A stretch of 64,000 nt of DNA from Kribbella aluminosa. Lineage in GTDB: Bacteria > Actinomycetota > Actinomycetes > Propionibacteriales > Kribbellaceae. Under the pieces are notes generated by a model. The model did not search any database, was not told the origin of the DNA, and saw only the letters and a program-made list of their open reading frames with translations. Of the stretch, positions 51,101 through 59,488 are shown in pieces. Each line of letters begins with the position of its first letter. Within the stretch, counting starts at the first letter, position 1. Location of the stretch: NCBI RefSeq assembly GCF_017876295.1, contig NZ_JAGINT010000001.1, forward strand, positions 2,480,001-2,544,000, given 5' to 3'. The position numbers and the translations under genes are program-made.

Positions 51101-51715
51101 GATCACCGACGGCTGGACGAACTGGGAATTGCCACGGTCATCGACCTGCGAGCCGCGTCGGAGATCGAACAACGAGGTCGGCTGGACATCGAGCGTCACA
51201 AACTCCGGTACGTCCACCTCCCGCTGATCGACGCGATCGGAGACCCGAAGGCGTGGGACCCGGTCGACGCCGCCAGGCCCGAGTATCCGATCGAGGGCTA
51301 CCGTCAGATGTTGCGCGAGGGCTCTGTGCGCCTGGCGGAAGTGTTGTGCCTACTCGCCGAGCCCGGTGCTCTGCCGGCCGTATTCCACTGCATCTCCGGC
51401 AAGGACCGCACCGGCCTCGTGGCCGCGGTCGTGCTGAGCCTCCTCGACGTGCCGCGCGGCGTGGTTGCCGACGAGTACGCGCTCAGCCAGGGGCGCAACG
51501 GGCACTCGAGCGCGCCGAAGGAGTTGCACCGCCGCTTCCCGCTGGTGTTCGGTGCCCCGCCCGCGAACATGCTCGGTGTCCTCGATGCTCTCGCGAGGGA
51601 CTTCGGTTCGGCGGCGGGCTTCGTGGCGTCCCTCGGGGTCACAGACGAGGTGGTCGAGCGGCTGCGGGTCGCGCTCCTGGACTCGTCCGGTGAGCGCCCC
51701 GAGACCTCGACTTAG
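48182..51715 (+). CDS. PEP-synthase/rifampin-phosphotransferase-like dikinase fused to a tyrosine phosphatase
   Basis: A single unbroken 1177-residue frame. Residues ~5-330 are the ATP-binding domain of PEP synthase/PPDK type (GGKGATLADLTQAGFPVPAG; PVAVRSSGTAEDLIDESFAG; QDLEWARADGRLWLLQSRR). Residues ~340-790 are a divergent helical substrate domain, as in rifampin phosphotransferase. Residues ~800-905 are the swivelling phosphohistidine domain, with His863 in ETGGTLSHASCLAREYGFPA. From ~930 a second protein begins: NFRDLGG at 941 and the P-loop FHCISGKDRTG with Cys1070 and Arg1076 (CX5R), i.e. a PTP-like (Y_phosphatase3) domain. ATP, a histidine relay and a phosphatase are thus joined. The target of phosphorylation is unknown; the best-known relative inactivates rifampin. 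ATG at 48182. Stands alone between a LysR gene and a convergent amidohydrolase gene. Confidence 0.85.
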   Translation: MQYVLRFDDETCLSRDEAGGKGATLADLTQAGFPVPAGFCVTTSAYAAFIRRGALGQRLRIIIDALATSDPDALETQTVAIRELIRAAPMPDAVAAAVDDAYERLAPGGPVAVRSSGTAEDLIDESFAGLHDTLLDVLGRDAVRDAIRDCWASLWTARAVAYRNDNGFDHTDVAIAVVVQRMIDSECSGVLFTGHPITTATEQSVVDASWGLGEAIVGGLVVPDQYTLDSSTGRVLDRALGSKKVEVVRNPDTGRGTAIRDVGPERRNRYVLNDSQLRELTALGQQVQEYYEGFPQDLEWARADGRLWLLQSRRITGVEFSWDAEVNDDPEFSVPDGTVWTRGFADEVYNGVITPLNFTLRWTSANRRVRWGARVAGLEDLVGNSSFSYRKACVYANADFEKRWIELTSLPFLRPYLLDLIPEAWRHDVADWQPLSRRAFLLMIARIAVRSPRNLRLAKTLEHWNRPAQRARFASLSVEKIAELSDAALIGYVEERQQVGFEFTRDGAFQFQLFFRQASAFLSWIFDHWITGVDRSLQTALLSGAESRTETVVENLRLWRLSTRVRESEELRNLLGHHENAAFFKAVAMSDHAEVRAFAAEYAEFLRDYGHRGHADRDLIHPRRAEDPSIDYRFLCMFVGVESPVDPETAEEQTNRRREQAYRLVLANLRRGGPRGWARGAVFARLYRYLQKFIVYRDNGRFRPTDETALAQKYGVLEVGRRLAARGLLDNAADVYYLTWPDACALLRGRMARSALGDAKVAARKVDVARLMRKEVTPPMYLQHGRVIDLDTATDHGEDGVFVGTPTSKGMVTGTARVVRFLSDIGTVKAGEILITNSTDPGWTPAFLLLSGIVVETGGTLSHASCLAREYGFPAVQLARATELVPDGARITVNGDTGVITLDPGTTAGPPEPETLVDGSDVEPTAPMSVVRWVELDGCENFRDLGGHISSSGERVRYDLLFRSDTLESLSDDDHRRLDELGIATVIDLRAASEIEQRGRLDIERHKLRYVHLPLIDAIGDPKAWDPVDAARPEYPIEGYRQMLREGSVRLAEVLCLLAEPGALPAVFHCISGKDRTGLVAAVVLSLLDVPRGVVADEYALSQGRNGHSSAPKELHRRFPLVFGAPPANMLGVLDALARDFGSAAGFVASLGVTDEVVERLRVALLDSSGERPETST

Positions 51716-51729
51716 GATGAGTGGACGCG

Positions 51730-52599
51730 TCAGATCCGGTAGAGGTGCTCAGCTGTGCAGTGAAAGAGTGCCTCCTGCTCCGCCTGCGAGAACTCGGAGA
51801 TGATCTCGGCGTAGGCGTCGACCAGCGGGGTGTACGAGCTGTACAGCCGCTCAATAGGCCAGTTGCTGCCGAACATGCAACGCTTCGGACCGAACGCGTC
51901 GATGCAGCACAGTACCCAGGGGCGCAGGCTGTCGATGGTCCATCGTGGGTCACGGGCGCCGAGGGCGGAGATTTTGCAGTACGCGTTCTCTGCCTTGGCC
52001 AGCTCCCGCAGCCCGGACTGCCACTGCTGCCGGTAGTCCTCGGTGCGGGCAGTCGGGAATCCTGCGTGGTCGAGGATGATCGGCACCTCCGCGTTCTGCT
52101 CGGCGAGCTCGCGCGCGATCCCCATGCGCTTCCAGTCGCAATCCAGGTCCAGCACCATGCCGAAGCGCGCGAGTTGCCCGACGCCGCGGCGCCACGCCGG
52201 GTTAGTGAGGTAGTCGCCCTGTCCGACGTCACGGATGCCGCGTACGGCCGCGAACGAGGCGTGCCGCTCCAGTTGGGACTCGACGAAGGGGTCTGCCAGG
52301 TCGCAGTGCGCGACGATCGCGGTCGGATAACCCGTCCGATCCGCGACCTCCTGGAGCCATTCGGTTTCCTTGAGCGGGTCGTCGATGCCAATCGCGGCCT
52401 CGACGTGCACCACCTTGCTGACGTTGGAGAAGCGCACCTCGGCGAGATAGGGCTGGGTGTCATAGCGCAGCGTCTTGAGCGAGTCGAAGTCGCCGAAGTC
52501 GGGGTCTGACCAGTCCGGCTGCAGCCATGAGTAGTGAAGATCGGGATTCCTGAGGTCGTAGAAGTGGATGTGTGCGTCGACGAAGGGGATCCCGGCCAT
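51730..52599 (-). CDS. amidohydrolase-family (amidohydrolase 2) protein
   Basis: A 289-residue TIM-barrel hydrolase. The metal His pair is in IPFVDAHIHFYDL near residue 9, with further ligands in VVHVEAAIG, PIILDHAGFP and FGSNWPIE. This pattern is shared with L-fuconolactonase and 2-pyrone-4,6-dicarboxylate lactonase types, so a lactone or cyclic acid is a likely substrate. ATG at 52599. It converges on the dikinase-phosphatase gene with a 14-bp gap, and is divergent from the following sugar importer operon. Confidence 0.88.
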   Translation of the reverse strand: MAGIPFVDAHIHFYDLRNPDLHYSWLQPDWSDPDFGDFDSLKTLRYDTQPYLAEVRFSNVSKVVHVEAAIGIDDPLKETEWLQEVADRTGYPTAIVAHCDLADPFVESQLERHASFAAVRGIRDVGQGDYLTNPAWRRGVGQLARFGMVLDLDCDWKRMGIARELAEQNAEVPIILDHAGFPTARTEDYRQQWQSGLRELAKAENAYCKISALGARDPRWTIDSLRPWVLCCIDAFGPKRCMFGSNWPIERLYSSYTPLVDAYAEIISEFSQAEQEALFHCTAEHLYRI

Positions 52600-52880
52600 G
52601 ACAGTGACGCTATGCAGAGCCCGCAACTACCGCGACGAGGCGTTTCCGTTGCCGGAACTGGTGCCGATTCGCCTGGTCGAGTTCCGCTGTCCGGCGAGGC
52701 GCCGCGCTCATAGCACCTGGACCACCGAAACGCGGAGGTTCCACAGGACGGGACGTCGGATGGACCACCCGCGAGCAGGCCCATATGTTCACGCGTCAAG
52801 TGAGTTCGGCCACATCGGCCGAGCTCCACATCCTTGGGGTGCGTCGACGGGTGCGTCGCGTGAGATCGAAGGAGATAGCA

Positions 52881-54203
52881 GTGACTCGAACCCGAACGGG
52901 CCAACGCACCGGTGTTGCGCTAGCGGCAACTCTGACTGCACTGGCGATCGTAGCCGCTTGCAGCAGCGGAGGCGGCAGCGCTGCCGCACCACAGTCGGCG
53001 AACACCAGCGGTGCTGCGCCCACCGGCGTGACGCTGACGGTATGGCGGTCCCCTCTGGACACGCCGGCGATCAACAACCTCTACAAGGCCTACGAGAAGG
53101 CCAGTGGTAACAAGCTGAACCTGGTCTCGCTGCCGAGCGACGCCTACGAGGTGACCGTGAAGACGAAGTTCGTGACCGGTTCGAAGCCGGACATCCTCAA
53201 CTTCGCGGCTGGTGTTGATCAGATCTCCCAGCTCAACCCGGCGAAGAACCTGATCGACCTGTCGGACCTGGACTTCATCAAGCGCGAGGGAAGCCTCGCG
53301 AAGTCTGCCGGCTACTTCAACGGCCACACCTACGCGGTTGCGCTCGGACCGGTGGCCAGCTACGGCATCTTCTACAACAAGCAGGTCTTCGCCAACGCCG
53401 GGCTCGAGCCGCCGAAGACCTTCGACGACCTGAAGACTGTCTGCTCCACCCTGAAGTCGAAGGCTCCGGCAGTGGCCCCGATCTTCGAAGCCGGCGGCGA
53501 GGGATGGCCGCCGCAGATCCTGGCGGGCATGCTCTACGTCACCGACGCGAACAAGGACGGCGCCTACGTCGCCTCGCTGATGGACGGATCCGCCAAGCTC
53601 AGCGATGCCAACAGTCCGCTGGTCAAGGGTCTGGCAGATTATGCCGAGTTCCGAACCTCGCACTGCTTCAACTCGGATGCCACCACGGCCAAGCTCGGTG
53701 ACTCAGCGAAGGCTCTGCTGGCCGGGAAGGCGGCGATGGTCGCTCAGGTCGACTCCGCAATGACTCCTCTGCTGGCAGACGACCCCGCCGCGGCGCGCAA
53801 GATCGGCTTCGTCGGCGTTTCGGCGAGCGGCCCCGTCGTCGCCACCACGCCGAACATCACGGGCACCTACTACGCGCCGAAGACGGGCGACGCCATCAAG
53901 GAGCGCGCCGCCGTCGACTTCATCAACTTCATCACTGGTAAGGGCTATCAGCAGTACATCAACGACGCGAACGCCGTTCCCACCTTGTCCGGCGTCGACG
54001 CGCCGAAGCAGGTCGGCCTCAACGCTGCGGTGGCGACCGCTCTCCAGAGTGGTTCAGCTCCTACCTATCTGACCAATCTCCCGGCGTCCACCGCGCTCGG
54101 CCCGCTGGCACTGCAGGTCCTCGCTGGGCAGATCAGCCCGCAGGACGTCGGCGTCAAGATGAACGTCTCGTTCGAGGCGGCCAAGCAGAAGTTGGCCAAG
54201 TAG
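52881..54203 (+). CDS. ABC transporter substrate-binding lipoprotein (family 1)
   Basis: A 440-residue binding protein. Signal peptide TGVALAATLTALAIVAAC with the lipobox Cys near residue 27, a Gly/Ser/Ala linker, then an SBP_bac_1 domain (TLTVWRSPLDTPAINNLYKA, GSKPDILNFAAGVDQI, YGIFYNKQVFANAGLEPPKT). GTG at 52881 is preceded by AAGGAGA. First gene of an operon of importer, SDR-SCP2 protein and LLM oxidoreductase. A sugar or glycoside ligand is expected from the family, but the catabolic partners suggest a hydrophobic aglycone may be involved. Confidence 0.92.
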   Translation: MTRTRTGQRTGVALAATLTALAIVAACSSGGGSAAAPQSANTSGAAPTGVTLTVWRSPLDTPAINNLYKAYEKASGNKLNLVSLPSDAYEVTVKTKFVTGSKPDILNFAAGVDQISQLNPAKNLIDLSDLDFIKREGSLAKSAGYFNGHTYAVALGPVASYGIFYNKQVFANAGLEPPKTFDDLKTVCSTLKSKAPAVAPIFEAGGEGWPPQILAGMLYVTDANKDGAYVASLMDGSAKLSDANSPLVKGLADYAEFRTSHCFNSDATTAKLGDSAKALLAGKAAMVAQVDSAMTPLLADDPAAARKIGFVGVSASGPVVATTPNITGTYYAPKTGDAIKERAAVDFINFITGKGYQQYINDANAVPTLSGVDAPKQVGLNAAVATALQSGSAPTYLTNLPASTALGPLALQVLAGQISPQDVGVKMNVSFEAAKQKLAK

Positions 54204-54227
54204 AGCTCGACCCCAAAGGAGATTGAC

Positions 54228-55220
54228 ATGCAGCGAGCGATGGCACGCGGCAGTGAGGCCGCCCCGTCGGACGCCGATCCTGGCCGGCCGAAACGGCGAA
54301 CCGGAGGCGACGGTTCGAATTCCAAGGCGCGCCGGAGGCCGAGTTGGCATCAGCTCCGCGCCGGTCTGACCACCTCTGGGTTCGTCGTGCCATCGCTCGC
54401 TCTGATCGTCGTCTTCTTCATCATCCCGTTCGTCTTCAATGCCGGGTTCGCGTTCTCCGACTGGACCAGCTTCTCCGACGCGATAGCGTTCAACGGCCTG
54501 GACAACTTTCGTCTGATCACGGACCTCGGGATCCTCGGGCACGCGATCGAAGTCACGGTGATCTACGCGCTCGTCGTCGTGGTGGTCCAGAACGTTGTGA
54601 GCCTCGGCCTTGCGACTCTGCTTCAGACGCCTTCGAGACGGACGACCTTCTTCCGAACGTTGTTCTTCCTGCCGGTACTGATCTCCCCGCTGGCCGCGGG
54701 CTACATCTGGTCGGCGATGTTGCGCCCGAACGGGCCGGTGAACTCCGCCATCTCCGTGCTGGTTCCCGGGCACTTCGACTACGCCTGGCTCGGAAACGCC
54801 ACGTCCGCCCTCATCTGCACGGCGGCGATCGAGGCGTGGAAGTGGAGTGGGCTCGCCACGTTGGTGTACGTCGCCGGACTGAACTCCGTGCCTCGGCCCA
54901 TCATCGAGGCCGCGACGATGGACGGTGCCGCCGGCTGGACCAGGTTCTGGCGGATCAAGGTACCGCTGCTGATTCCGGCGTTCACGTTCAATCTGGTGAT
55001 CGGCTTCGTCGGCACCCTCAGCGCGTTCGACGTCATCATGGCCACGACCTCCGGTGGTCCCGGAAACGCCACGACCGTCCTCAATGTGGCCCTGTTCCAG
55101 CAGTACGGACTGGGCTTCTTCGGCAACGCCAGTGCGCTGAGTCTGGTTGTCACGACCCTGGTGGTGGCGACGGCCGTACCACTGGTGGCGTTCATGCGGC
55201 GCCGGGAGGTGGCACTGTGA
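54228..55220 (+). CDS. sugar ABC transporter permease, MalF type
   Basis: A 330-residue permease with a long polar N-terminal tail (~45 residues, Arg/Ser/Pro-rich) before helix 1 (FVVPSLALIVVFFIIPFVF). EAA-type loop PIIEAATMDGAAGWTRFWRI near residue 230. About six helices. It follows the binding-protein gene by 24 bp with AAAGGAGA as ribosome site. Confidence 0.92.
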   Translation: MQRAMARGSEAAPSDADPGRPKRRTGGDGSNSKARRRPSWHQLRAGLTTSGFVVPSLALIVVFFIIPFVFNAGFAFSDWTSFSDAIAFNGLDNFRLITDLGILGHAIEVTVIYALVVVVVQNVVSLGLATLLQTPSRRTTFFRTLFFLPVLISPLAAGYIWSAMLRPNGPVNSAISVLVPGHFDYAWLGNATSALICTAAIEAWKWSGLATLVYVAGLNSVPRPIIEAATMDGAAGWTRFWRIKVPLLIPAFTFNLVIGFVGTLSAFDVIMATTSGGPGNATTVLNVALFQQYGLGFFGNASALSLVVTTLVVATAVPLVAFMRRREVAL

Positions 55221-56059
55221 GCCTTCACCAAGCTACGAGAGTCCGTTCCTGGCTCCGCCATGGGACGCTCACGGCGATCGCCATCGTCTGGATCGCGGTG
55301 CCGTTCTGGTTCCTCATCGTCAACTCGTTCAAGACCGAGGCCGAGGCGAGTGTGCTCAGCATCGCCTGGCCGGACCGATGGAACATCGTCAACAACTACC
55401 GGACGGTCATCGTTCAGGGCTCGTACTTCCGAGGACTGGCGAACAGTTTCATCATTGCGGTGCCGACCATCCTGGCAGTGCTGCTGCTCGGCTCGATGGC
55501 GGCGTGGATCTACGCCAGGTCGCACCGGCGAACCGTACGGTTCCTCTACTACGCGTCGATCCTGTCGATCCTGCTTCCGCCCGGCATCATCCCCACCATC
55601 TACCTCCTGATGCAGCTCAATCTCGAGGGGTCCCGGCTAGGATTCATGCTCGCGTTGACCGGCACCCGCCTCGGCATCGTCATCTTCATGGTGACCGGGT
55701 TCGTCAGTGCGATTCCCCGCGATATCGAGCAGTCCGCGTTTCTGGATGGGGCGTCCCGCATCCGGACGTACTGGCACGTCATCCTGCCGATGATCACGCC
55801 GGTTCTCTTCGTGGGTGCGGTGTTCCTGTCGATCTCTGTGTGGAACGAATTCTTCCTGAGCATCTACCTGCTACCCGATCCGGACATGGCGACTCTTCCG
55901 CTCACGCTCTACAAGTTCGCCTCCTCCAGTCAGTTCACGCTGAAGTGGAACCTGGTCTTCGCGCAGGTGATCTTGAGCAACATCCCGCTGCTGATCGTCT
56001 ACGTGATCTTCCAGAAGCGCGTCATCGGCGGTCTCAGCGAAGGCGCTTTGAACGGATGA
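55217..56059 (+). CDS. sugar ABC transporter permease, MalG type
   Basis: A 280-residue permease starting by GTGA overlap with the previous gene. Features: helix 1 AIAIVWIAVPFWFLIVNSF, NSFKTEAEASVLS, and the EAA loop RDIEQSAFLDGASRIRTYWH near residue 175. No ATPase gene is in the operon; as usual in actinobacteria a shared MsiK-type ATPase would serve it. Confidence 0.92.
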   Translation: MSLHQATRVRSWLRHGTLTAIAIVWIAVPFWFLIVNSFKTEAEASVLSIAWPDRWNIVNNYRTVIVQGSYFRGLANSFIIAVPTILAVLLLGSMAAWIYARSHRRTVRFLYYASILSILLPPGIIPTIYLLMQLNLEGSRLGFMLALTGTRLGIVIFMVTGFVSAIPRDIEQSAFLDGASRIRTYWHVILPMITPVLFVGAVFLSISVWNEFFLSIYLLPDPDMATLPLTLYKFASSSQFTLKWNLVFAQVILSNIPLLIVYVIFQKRVIGGLSEGALNG

Positions 56060-57351
56060 GCAGCTCCTCGAGTCAGCTAGGAATCAGCGGTTCTCCAGCC
56101 GACCGAGACATCTACGCCGGCCGTCTGGCGGTCGTAACGGGCGCCGCTAGCGGGATGGGCAGGGAACTGGTGATTCAATTGGCCGCCCGTGGCTGTGGTG
56201 TTGCTGCCTGCGATCTGGACGGACCAGGCATCAAGGAAACTCTTGCTCGAGCCAAGAGCGTCGCTCAGAAAGACGTGATCCTGTCGTCACATGTGTGCGA
56301 TGTGGCAGATCGGGTCTCTGTAGACGGGCTACCGGACGCAGTGGCCACCGCCCACCTCGCCGACCATCTAGATTTCCTCTTCAACAATGCTGGGGTTCAC
56401 GGCGAGGAAAGCTTTGTGAACGGGGACCGCGAAAGATGGGAGCGCGTCTTCTCGGTCTGTTGGAACGCCGTTTACCTACCCAGTCGTGCGTTCCTGCCAA
56501 TGCTGATGGCCGGCCGCGCAGGATGGCTCGTCAACACCAGCAGTTTGAACGGCTTCTTTGCCAGACACGGGGACGGTGCGCCGTGCACGGCATACAGTGC
56601 GGCCAAGTTTGCCGTCCGGGGACTCACTGAAGCGCTGATCGAAGACTTCCGAACTTATGCGCCATCGGTCCGTGTGGCGACCGTCCTTCCGGGCACGGTG
56701 GTGACAGGTCTCAGTTCGAACAGTGACCGAATCCTCGGCCGCCGGGCTGAACCGGATTCCGCGGGCGGGGTGGGAATCCGGGACCATCTCAAACTTCTCG
56801 GGGTGCCGACGACCGATCTGGCGGAAGGCGACCTGTCCAAGATCACCAGCCTGCTGAGGGACATCTTCATGATGCCCGCTGCTCAGGCGGTGCGGCAGAT
56901 TCTGGCCGGCGTACAGGAGGGGCGATGGCGCATCCTGGTTGGCGAAGACGCCGTGGAGGTCGACGCCCAGGTGCGAGCGCGCCCGGAGGAAGCATATGAA
57001 CCCGGTGGTGTGAACCAGGTGAACGTAGACCTGCTCCGGGCCTTGGTCTCACTTGTGGTGCGCGCCGATCCCGAGCGAATCCGCGGCCTGGAAGGAGTAT
57101 TTCAGGTTGTTATCGGACGGTATGACCTCGTCTGCCGGGTTTCACCTGACGGTATCGAGATTGATCGGCACGGCGGCGATGACGGAGTCTCCGCGATCGT
57201 CGAAGCCGAGCCAGACGCTTTCCGACGAGTGCTGTCGGGAGAAGAGCCAATCGATCAAGCAATGTTGGATGGTCGCTTGCGAATCGCTGGAGACCGACAC
57301 CGGTTCGACGCGCTGGTGAAAGCTCTGCGTCCAGAACCGATTGCGACCTGA
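56056..57351 (+). CDS. SDR oxidoreductase with C-terminal SCP2-like domain
   Basis: A 431-residue protein starting in the permease stop (ATGA). Residues ~20-300 form a classical SDR: glycine motif VTGAASGMGRE, FLFNNAGVHG, the Ser in NTSSLNGFF and Tyr/Lys in YSAAKFAV. Residues ~325-428 look like a sterol-carrier-protein-2-like domain (ERIRGLEGVFQVVIGRYD, then GDDGVSAIVEAEPDAFRRVL and GRLRIAGDRHRFDALVKAL). A similar SDR-SCP2 pairing is known in eukaryotic HSDL2 and the peroxisomal multifunctional enzyme, where SCP2 presents a lipid substrate. It suggests a hydrophobic substrate. Codon use between 56100 and 57300 is slightly less GC-rich than neighbouring genes. Confidence 0.85.
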   Translation: MSSSSSQLGISGSPADRDIYAGRLAVVTGAASGMGRELVIQLAARGCGVAACDLDGPGIKETLARAKSVAQKDVILSSHVCDVADRVSVDGLPDAVATAHLADHLDFLFNNAGVHGEESFVNGDRERWERVFSVCWNAVYLPSRAFLPMLMAGRAGWLVNTSSLNGFFARHGDGAPCTAYSAAKFAVRGLTEALIEDFRTYAPSVRVATVLPGTVVTGLSSNSDRILGRRAEPDSAGGVGIRDHLKLLGVPTTDLAEGDLSKITSLLRDIFMMPAAQAVRQILAGVQEGRWRILVGEDAVEVDAQVRARPEEAYEPGGVNQVNVDLLRALVSLVVRADPERIRGLEGVFQVVIGRYDLVCRVSPDGIEIDRHGGDDGVSAIVEAEPDAFRRVLSGEEPIDQAMLDGRLRIAGDRHRFDALVKALRPEPIAT

Positions 57352-57362
57352 GGAGACGTCGC

Positions 57363-58313
57363 ATGAGTGAACGTCCGTTTCGGTTCGGGCTGGTTGTCTA
57401 CGACGGTCCGGCGGACGTGCGCAGGTGGCGCGAGCTCGCTCAACGCGCCGAGGGACTCGGTTACAGCACGTTACTGATGGGCGATCATGTCGGCCAATTC
57501 CTGCCGTTCGGCGGGTCGGCGCCATTGCTCGCGCTCGCTGATGCCGCAGCAGCGACGGCGAACCTTCGGGTCGGTACGGCGATGCTCGCCAATGACTATC
57601 GGCATCCGGCTCTCGTCGCGAGGGAGGCCGCCACAATCGACGTGCTGACGGATGGACGTTTCGAACTTGGAATCGGGGCAGGCTGGCTGGAATCGGACTA
57701 CCGGGCCTTGGGCGTCCCTTACGATCCTGCGCCGACCCGGATCGATCGGCTTGCCGAGGCGGTGCGAGTCATGAAGCTGGGGTGGGCGGGCGAAGCATTC
57801 GACTTTGCAGGTGAGTACTACTCGGTCCGGGACTATCGAGGCCTACCCAGGCCGATCCAGCAACCCCATCCGCCGGTGGCGATTGGGGGCGGCACTTCCA
57901 AGATTCTTCGCAAAGCCGGCGAACTCGCGGACATTGTCGGGGTGCACGTCTCTACGCGATCCAAGGGACCTCAGGAGAGGGCTCGAGACATGAGCGAGGA
58001 ACGCCTCCATCAGAAACTGGCTTGGATCCGCGAGGGCGCCGGCGATCGCTTTTCCGCTGTGGAACTCCAGATGACCGTGTTCACGCTGCTGATCTCCAAC
58101 GACCCCCGGGAGGCGGTACGGCGAGTTGCGGTTCAACGGGCTGCGGCCGATGCCGACATAACCAGTTCGGTGATGTCCCTGGTCGGAACAGTCGACAGCG
58201 TATGTGACGAGTTATGCCGACGCCGCGAGCAGTGGGGCGTTTCCTATGTCACGGTTGACGCTGCGTCTTGCGATGCCTTCGCCCCCGTGGTCGCACGGCT
58301 CAACGGCTCCTGA
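57363..58313 (+). CDS. LLM-class F420-dependent oxidoreductase
   Basis: A 316-residue luciferase-like TIM barrel. Typical pieces are RFGLVVYDGPADVRRWRELA, GYSTLLMGDHVGQF, ADAAAATANLRVGTAMLANDY and GRFELGIGAGWLESDYRALG. The GAGW and the NDYRHP patterns point to the F420-dependent branch common in actinobacteria. It transfers hydride to or from a hydrophobic or secondary-alcohol-type substrate. It starts 11 bp after the SDR-SCP2 gene with AGGAG and is the last gene of that operon. Confidence 0.9.
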   Translation: MSERPFRFGLVVYDGPADVRRWRELAQRAEGLGYSTLLMGDHVGQFLPFGGSAPLLALADAAAATANLRVGTAMLANDYRHPALVAREAATIDVLTDGRFELGIGAGWLESDYRALGVPYDPAPTRIDRLAEAVRVMKLGWAGEAFDFAGEYYSVRDYRGLPRPIQQPHPPVAIGGGTSKILRKAGELADIVGVHVSTRSKGPQERARDMSEERLHQKLAWIREGAGDRFSAVELQMTVFTLLISNDPREAVRRVAVQRAAADADITSSVMSLVGTVDSVCDELCRRREQWGVSYVTVDAASCDAFAPVVARLNGS

Positions 58314-58395
58314 TGAAGGGACTGTTGGCAGAGGGCTCTCTGGCTGGCGCTGTTGTTGTGCGCGTGCCGGGACCGATGAGCCTGCAGTCAGGAGC

Positions 58396-59349
58396 TCAGT
58401 CGGCCAGCAGACCCAGTGCCTGACGCAGGCATGCGACCTGCTCTCGATGGTGCCGCTTCGAGACGTGGGAAGGTACCTGCGCCGAACCGTGGAACGTCCC
58501 TGGGAACGAGTGCAGCTCGACCATCGCTCCCGCGTGCATCAGCGCGAGCGCATAGTTCACGTCCTCGTCGCGCAGGGGGTCGTTCTGCATGGCCGACACG
58601 TAAGCGGGTGGTAGACCCACGAGCTCCTCGGGGACCGCACGTCCGGGCGCGGCGGTGAGCGGAAGGATGTCCTGGCCATACAACTCACCCAGGTAGTAGC
58701 GCCAGCTGAGTTCGGCAGCCGCCCGCGTCCAGAGAGGCGTGTCGACGAACTCGCGGCTGCTGCGGGTAATCAACCGGTCATCGACCTCCGGGATCCCCAG
58801 CGCCTGGAAGCAGATCGGTGGGCCTTGACGGTCGCGAGCGAGGATCGCGAGCGCTGCGGCGAGGCCACCCCCGGCGCTGTTTCCGAGCACAGCGATCCGT
58901 CGGGGGTCGATGCCAAGGGAATCACAATTGTCGTAGGCCCATTGGAGGGCCAGGTACGCGTCCTCCAACGCGGCGGGGTAGGGGTGCTCGGGCGCGAGTC
59001 GATACTCGACCGACACGACTACCACACCAACCGCAACGGCGAGTACACCTGCTGCTAGATGCTCGCTCTCGATACTCCCCATGACGAAGCCGCCCCCGTG
59101 AAGGAACAAGATGGCCGGCGTTGGCTCGGCCGCTCGGCGGACCGGTTCGTAGACGCGAACGCGGACCTGCACGCTACCGTCATCGCCCCCGATCTGACGA
59201 TCGTCCCAGCAGACATCGCGCAAGGTAGGTGCGGTCCCGAGATTCTGTCGGACCCGCTCCATCTCCAGGCGTGCCCCGACGATGTCGCTCAGGTCCACCG
59301 ACGGCAGCCGCGAGACGTACGGTGCCAACTGGGGGTCGTAGGTGGTCAT
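58396..59349 (-). CDS. alpha/beta hydrolase, HSL/GDXG lipase type
   Basis: A 317-residue esterase of the hormone-sensitive-lipase group. HGGG oxyanion motif in AILFLHGGGFVMGS near residue 83, nucleophile elbow in AVLGNSAGGGLAAA near residue 155 (GNSAGG instead of the common GDSAGG), acid in NDPLRDED, His in PGTFHGSA. It cleaves a short-chain ester or a lactone. Divergent from a second HSL-type gene across about 140 bp. Confidence 0.9.
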   Translation of the reverse strand: MTTYDPQLAPYVSRLPSVDLSDIVGARLEMERVRQNLGTAPTLRDVCWDDRQIGGDDGSVQVRVRVYEPVRRAAEPTPAILFLHGGGFVMGSIESEHLAAGVLAVAVGVVVVSVEYRLAPEHPYPAALEDAYLALQWAYDNCDSLGIDPRRIAVLGNSAGGGLAAALAILARDRQGPPICFQALGIPEVDDRLITRSSREFVDTPLWTRAAAELSWRYYLGELYGQDILPLTAAPGRAVPEELVGLPPAYVSAMQNDPLRDEDVNYALALMHAGAMVELHSFPGTFHGSAQVPSHVSKRHHREQVACLRQALGLLAD

Positions 59350-59488
59350 CTCGTCCTTGGCTAGGGCCTGGTTCTACCAATCACTCGGTCAACGATGTTT
59401 GCAACGTGGATCGTGTACGTCGCGGTCCTGTTCCGCGTGCCAGAACCGACCGGTGCGGCGCAGGGCGGGTCGACTGCGAGCATCCGGT

